Below are positions 61,244 through 64,000 of a stretch of DNA of 64,000 nt, in pieces. The notes under the pieces are model-generated. The model searched no databases and had not been told where the DNA came from. It saw only the letters and a list, made by a program, of their open reading frames with translations. Made by a program: the position numbers and the translations under genes. The stretch lies in assembly GCF_900106015.1 (NCBI RefSeq), contig NZ_LT629797.1, forward strand, positions 2,046,001 through 2,110,000, written 5' to 3'. Numbering within the stretch: position 1 is the first letter of the stretch; the number at the start of each line of letters is the position of its first letter. Source of the DNA: Pseudomonas sihuiensis (GTDB lineage: Bacteria > Pseudomonadota > Gammaproteobacteria > Pseudomonadales > Pseudomonadaceae).

Positions 61244-62170
61244 ATGCCCTCTCGCTTCGTCTCCCGCCGCCTGCTGGCCAGCCTGCTGCTGAGCCTGGGC
61301 GCCGCCCTCGCCCCCGTGCTCGCCAGTGCCGACAACCACCGCCTGCGTATCGGCATTACCCTGCACCCCTACTACAGCTACGTCAGCAATATCGTCGGCG
61401 AACGCGCCGACGTGGTGCCGCTGATCCCGGCTGGCTTCAACCCGCACGCCTACGAGCCGCGCGCCGAGGACATCAAGCGCATCGGCGACCTCGACGTGGT
61501 GGTGCTCAACGGCGTCGGCCATGACGACTTCGCCGACCGCATGATCGCCGTCAGCGAGAAGCCCGACGTCCCCGTGATCGAGGCCAACGCCCGCGTGCCC
61601 CTGCTCGCCGCCACCGGCCAGGCCGCACGCGGCGCCGGCAAGGTGGTCAACCCGCACACCTTCCTCTCCATCACCGCCTCCATCGCGCAGATCAACAACA
61701 TCGCCCGCGAACTCGGCAAGCTCGACCCGGACAACGCCAAGTTCTACAGCCAGAACGCCCGTGCCTACGGCAAGCGCCTGCGCGGCCTGCGCGCCGAGGC
61801 GCTGGGCAAGCTGACCGACGCCAAGGGCAGCGAGCTGCGCGTGGCCACCATCCATGCCGCCTACGACTACCTGCTGCGCGAGTTCGGCCTGGAAGTCACC
61901 GCAGTGGTCGAACCGGCCCACGGCATCGAGCCGAGCCCCAGCCAATTGAAGAAGACCATCGACCAGCTCAAGGAACTGGACGTGCAGGTGATCTTTTCCG
62001 AGATGGATTTCCCCTCCAGCTACGTCGACACCATCCATCGTGAGTCCGGCGTGAAGATCTACCCGCTGACGCATATTTCCTATGGCGAGTACACCGCCGG
62101 AAAATACGAAGAGGAAATGGCCCGCAATCTCGACACCGTGGTACGCGCCATTCAGGACGAAGGCGTATGA
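61244..62170 (+). CDS. fpvC: FpvC, periplasmic metal-binding protein
   Basis: The 308-residue cluster A-I (ZnuA-type) binding protein has a signal peptide (about 1-29) and ligand histidines in the usual places: GITLHPYYSYV, GFNPHAYEP and NPHTFLS, with an acidic ligand near the end (YGEYTAGKYEEEM). In P. aeruginosa FpvC accepts the iron released from pyoverdine and passes it to FpvDE. It overlaps fpvD by ATGA. Confidence 0.9.
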   Translation: MPSRFVSRRLLASLLLSLGAALAPVLASADNHRLRIGITLHPYYSYVSNIVGERADVVPLIPAGFNPHAYEPRAEDIKRIGDLDVVVLNGVGHDDFADRMIAVSEKPDVPVIEANARVPLLAATGQAARGAGKVVNPHTFLSITASIAQINNIARELGKLDPDNAKFYSQNARAYGKRLRGLRAEALGKLTDAKGSELRVATIHAAYDYLLREFGLEVTAVVEPAHGIEPSPSQLKKTIDQLKELDVQVIFSEMDFPSSYVDTIHRESGVKIYPLTHISYGEYTAGKYEEEMARNLDTVVRAIQDEGV

Positions 62171-62919
62171 CCGCCCTCGAAACCGCGCCGTCGCGCCTGC
62201 AGGGCCCCGGCATCGAATTCACCGGCATCGATCTCAACCTCGGCCGCACGCGGATTCTCGACAAGGTCAGCTTCCAGGTGCGCGCCGGCAGCGTGCACGC
62301 CCTGGTCGGCCCCAACGGCGGTGGCAAGAGCTCGCTGATCAAGACCCTGCTCGGGCAGATGCCACACCAGGGCGAGCTACGCCTGCACTGGCCGGCCAGC
62401 CCCGGCACCATCGGTTACGTGCCGCAGGCGCTGGAATTCGATCGCGGTCTACCGATGACGGTGGATGATTTCATGGCCGCCATGTGCCAGCGTCGCCCGG
62501 CCTTCCTCGGCCTGTCGCGACGCCACGCGCCGGCCATCGAACAGGCGCTGGCACGGGTCGGCATGCTGGACAAGCGCAAGCGGCGCATGGGCGCGCTGTC
62601 CGGCGGCGAGCGCCAGCGCGTGCTGCTGGCCCAGGGCCTGGTGCCCGAGGCGCAGCTGCTGGTGCTCGACGAGCCAATGTCGGCGCTGGACGAGCCCGGC
62701 GTGCAGGTGTTCGAGCAACTGCTGCGCGACTGGCGCCAGGCCGGCACCACGGTGCTGTGGATCGAGCACGACCTGCAGGCCGTCGGTCGCCTCGCCGACC
62801 GCGTCACCGGGCTCAACCGCCGCGTGCTGTTCGACGATACGCCACAGCAGGTGCTGACCCCTGACCGTCTGCTCGACCTGTTCTCCAGTCATCCGCGCCA
62901 GCAAGAGGCCTCGTCATGA
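62167..62919 (+). CDS. fpvD: FpvD, ABC transporter ATPase
   Basis: The 250-residue ATPase has Walker A GPNGGGKSS (about 48-56), signature LSGGERQRVLLAQ, Walker B LLVLDEPMSALD and the H-loop WIEHDL. It is of the metal-uptake class and powers iron import through FpvE. It overlaps fpvC and fpvE by 4 bp each. Confidence 0.93.
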   Translation: MTALETAPSRLQGPGIEFTGIDLNLGRTRILDKVSFQVRAGSVHALVGPNGGGKSSLIKTLLGQMPHQGELRLHWPASPGTIGYVPQALEFDRGLPMTVDDFMAAMCQRRPAFLGLSRRHAPAIEQALARVGMLDKRKRRMGALSGGERQRVLLAQGLVPEAQLLVLDEPMSALDEPGVQVFEQLLRDWRQAGTTVLWIEHDLQAVGRLADRVTGLNRRVLFDDTPQQVLTPDRLLDLFSSHPRQQEASS

Positions 62920-63815
62920 GTTTCGAAGACATCCGCCTGGCGATCCAGGCCTGGGCCAGCGCCGGCTATTTACCCGAGGCTCTGGCCTACGGTTTCGTGG
63001 TCAATGCCCTGCTCGCCGGCCTGTTGATCGGCCCGGTGCTCGGCGGTCTCGGCACGCAGGTGGTGGTCAAGCGCTTCGCCTTCTTCTCCGAGGCGGTCGG
63101 CCACGCCGCGCTGACCGGCGTGGCCATCGGCATCCTGCTCGGCGAACCCTACACCGGCCCCTACGGCAGCCTGTTCGGCTACTGCCTGCTGTTCGGCATC
63201 CTGCTCAACTACCTGCGCAACCGCACCGGCCTGGCGCCGGACACCCTGATCGGCGTGTTCCTCTCGGTGTCGCTGGCGGTCGGCGCCAGCCTGCTGCTGG
63301 TGCTCGCCGGCAAGATCAACATCCATATCCTGGAGAACGTGCTGTTCGGCTCGGTGCTGACGGTCAACGCCCAGGACCTCGCCGTGCTGGCGCTGGTCTC
63401 GCTGCTGGTGCTGGGCCTGGCGCTGCCGCTGTACAACCGCATCATGCTGGCCAGCTTCAACCCGCAACTGGCCAGCGTGCGCGGCGTCGCGGTGAAGCCG
63501 CTGGACTACCTGTTCGTGATGCTGGTGTCGCTGGTTACCGTGGCTGCGGTCAAGGTCATCGGCGCCATCCTGGTCGGCGCCCTGCTGGTGATCCCGGCGG
63601 CCGCCGCACGGCTGCTCAGCCAATCGCTGAAAGGCTTCTTCTGGCTGTCGGTCCTGATCGCCACGTGCAGCACCCTGGCCGGCATCTTCCTGCCGATCGC
63701 CCTGGAGCTGCCGGTCCCCTCCGGCGCCGCGATCATCATGGTCGCCGGCATCGCCTTCGCCCTCGCCGCCATCGCCCGCGGCACACTGCCTAGCCTGAAA
63801 GGGAACCTGGGATGA
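62916..63815 (+). CDS. fpvE: FpvE, ABC-3 family metal permease
   Basis: The 299-residue protein has about eight membrane helices and the ZnuB/ABC-3 family blocks FFSEAVGHAALTGVAIG, LIGVFLSVSLAVG and KVIGAILVGALLVIPAAAA. It forms the membrane channel for iron delivered by FpvC or FpvF. It overlaps fpvD and fpvF by ATGA. Confidence 0.92.
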   Translation: MSFEDIRLAIQAWASAGYLPEALAYGFVVNALLAGLLIGPVLGGLGTQVVVKRFAFFSEAVGHAALTGVAIGILLGEPYTGPYGSLFGYCLLFGILLNYLRNRTGLAPDTLIGVFLSVSLAVGASLLLVLAGKINIHILENVLFGSVLTVNAQDLAVLALVSLLVLGLALPLYNRIMLASFNPQLASVRGVAVKPLDYLFVMLVSLVTVAAVKVIGAILVGALLVIPAAAARLLSQSLKGFFWLSVLIATCSTLAGIFLPIALELPVPSGAAIIMVAGIAFALAAIARGTLPSLKGNLG

Positions 63816-64000
63816 ACCTGCAACGCCTGAGCCTCGCCCTCGCCACCTGCGCCCTGCTCGCCGGCCCGCTGCACGCCGAAACACAGCCCGTGCGCATTCT
63901 CGCCAGCCTGCCGATCACCTATGGTCTGGGCGCCAACATGCTTGACGGCAGCGCCGTGCAGCTGCAACGCGCCGCCCCGGCCAACCTGCCGGCCAGCCGC
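63812..64000 (+). CDS. fpvF: FpvF, second periplasmic binding protein (cut by the window end)
   Basis: Only the first 63 codons are present: a signal peptide (MNLQRLSLALATCALLAG, cleaved near LHAE) and VRILASLPITYGLGANML, the start of a ZnuA-like binding protein. In P. aeruginosa FpvF is the second binding protein of the operon and forms a complex with FpvC and ferripyoverdine. It overlaps fpvE by ATGA. It continues beyond 64000. Confidence 0.8.
   Translation, partial: MNLQRLSLALATCALLAGPLHAETQPVRILASLPITYGLGANMLDGSAVQLQRAAPANLPASR

Overview
The window looks like a stretch of Pseudomonas chromosome. It is GC-rich, nearly every gene has a recognisable Pseudomonas relative, and several blocks follow the gene order I remember from P. 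aeruginosa: tRNA-Ser/purC/bamC/dapA/gcvR/bcp/perM-like/tusA-like/bepA, then gdhB, the moxR-bat cluster, and pepN through nadK to fadH. The species is not P. aeruginosa itself: purC is of the long type, and several blocks are inserted or rearranged. The P. mendocina/oleovorans group is a guess.

Layout. 1-1.1 kb: accessory DNA on the 3' side of a tRNA-Ser(CGA) gene, with an intact ribbon-helix-helix antitoxin gene, the decayed remains of its ParE-type toxin, and one small basic ORF. 1.3-9.2 kb: housekeeping genes (lysine and purine synthesis, outer-membrane assembly, peroxide defence, sulfur relay). 9.2-14.1 kb: the giant NAD-dependent glutamate dehydrogenase gdhB. 14.4-25.7 kb: a TRAP transporter (dctM, dctQ, dctP), a LysR regulator, an OprD-family porin, a chemoreceptor, a second orphan TRAP binding protein, and pxpABC, the bacterial 5-oxoprolinase. 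25.9-32.8 kb: a six-gene MoxR/DUF58/VWA/BatD operon. 33.3-40.4 kb: an RND permease, a YCF48 protein, a DUF1329 protein and a DUF1302 protein, which look like one envelope transport machine. 41-50.8 kb: pepN, small conserved genes, a rhomboid protease, nadK, a DUF1853 protein, a cNMP-rhodanese fusion and a PLP enzyme. 50.8-58.5 kb: a coiled-coil protein, an orphan TAXI binding protein, a SnoaL-like protein, fadH, a nitrilase-fold protein without its catalytic cysteine, and an AraC regulator. 58.6 kb to the end: fpvGHJK-fpvCDE and the start of fpvF, the ferripyoverdine iron-release and uptake operon.

The most interesting region is 14.4-25.7 kb. The same ~38-bp element (GTCCAAC, N3-4, AAAAAC, a variable middle, GATNGGAAA) occurs four times, in front of dctP, the porin, the orphan binding protein and pxpA. 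It always has the same orientation relative to the gene it precedes. This ties the dispersed units into one regulon, most simply under the LysR regulator in the cluster. TRAP binding proteins of this kind in Bordetella bind pyroglutamate, and PxpABC converts pyroglutamate (5-oxoproline) to glutamate. I therefore read the block as a capture-and-use system for 5-oxoproline: porin, two binding proteins, TRAP permease and 5-oxoprolinase, perhaps with a dedicated chemoreceptor and with gdhB as the exit to 2-oxoglutarate. The second binding-protein gene also has an intrinsic terminator in its leader, which suggests attenuation.

Intergenic spaces carry at least three families of REP-like inverted repeats. 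One copy sits between moxR and the DUF58 gene, and another provides the stop codon of the DUF1853 gene.
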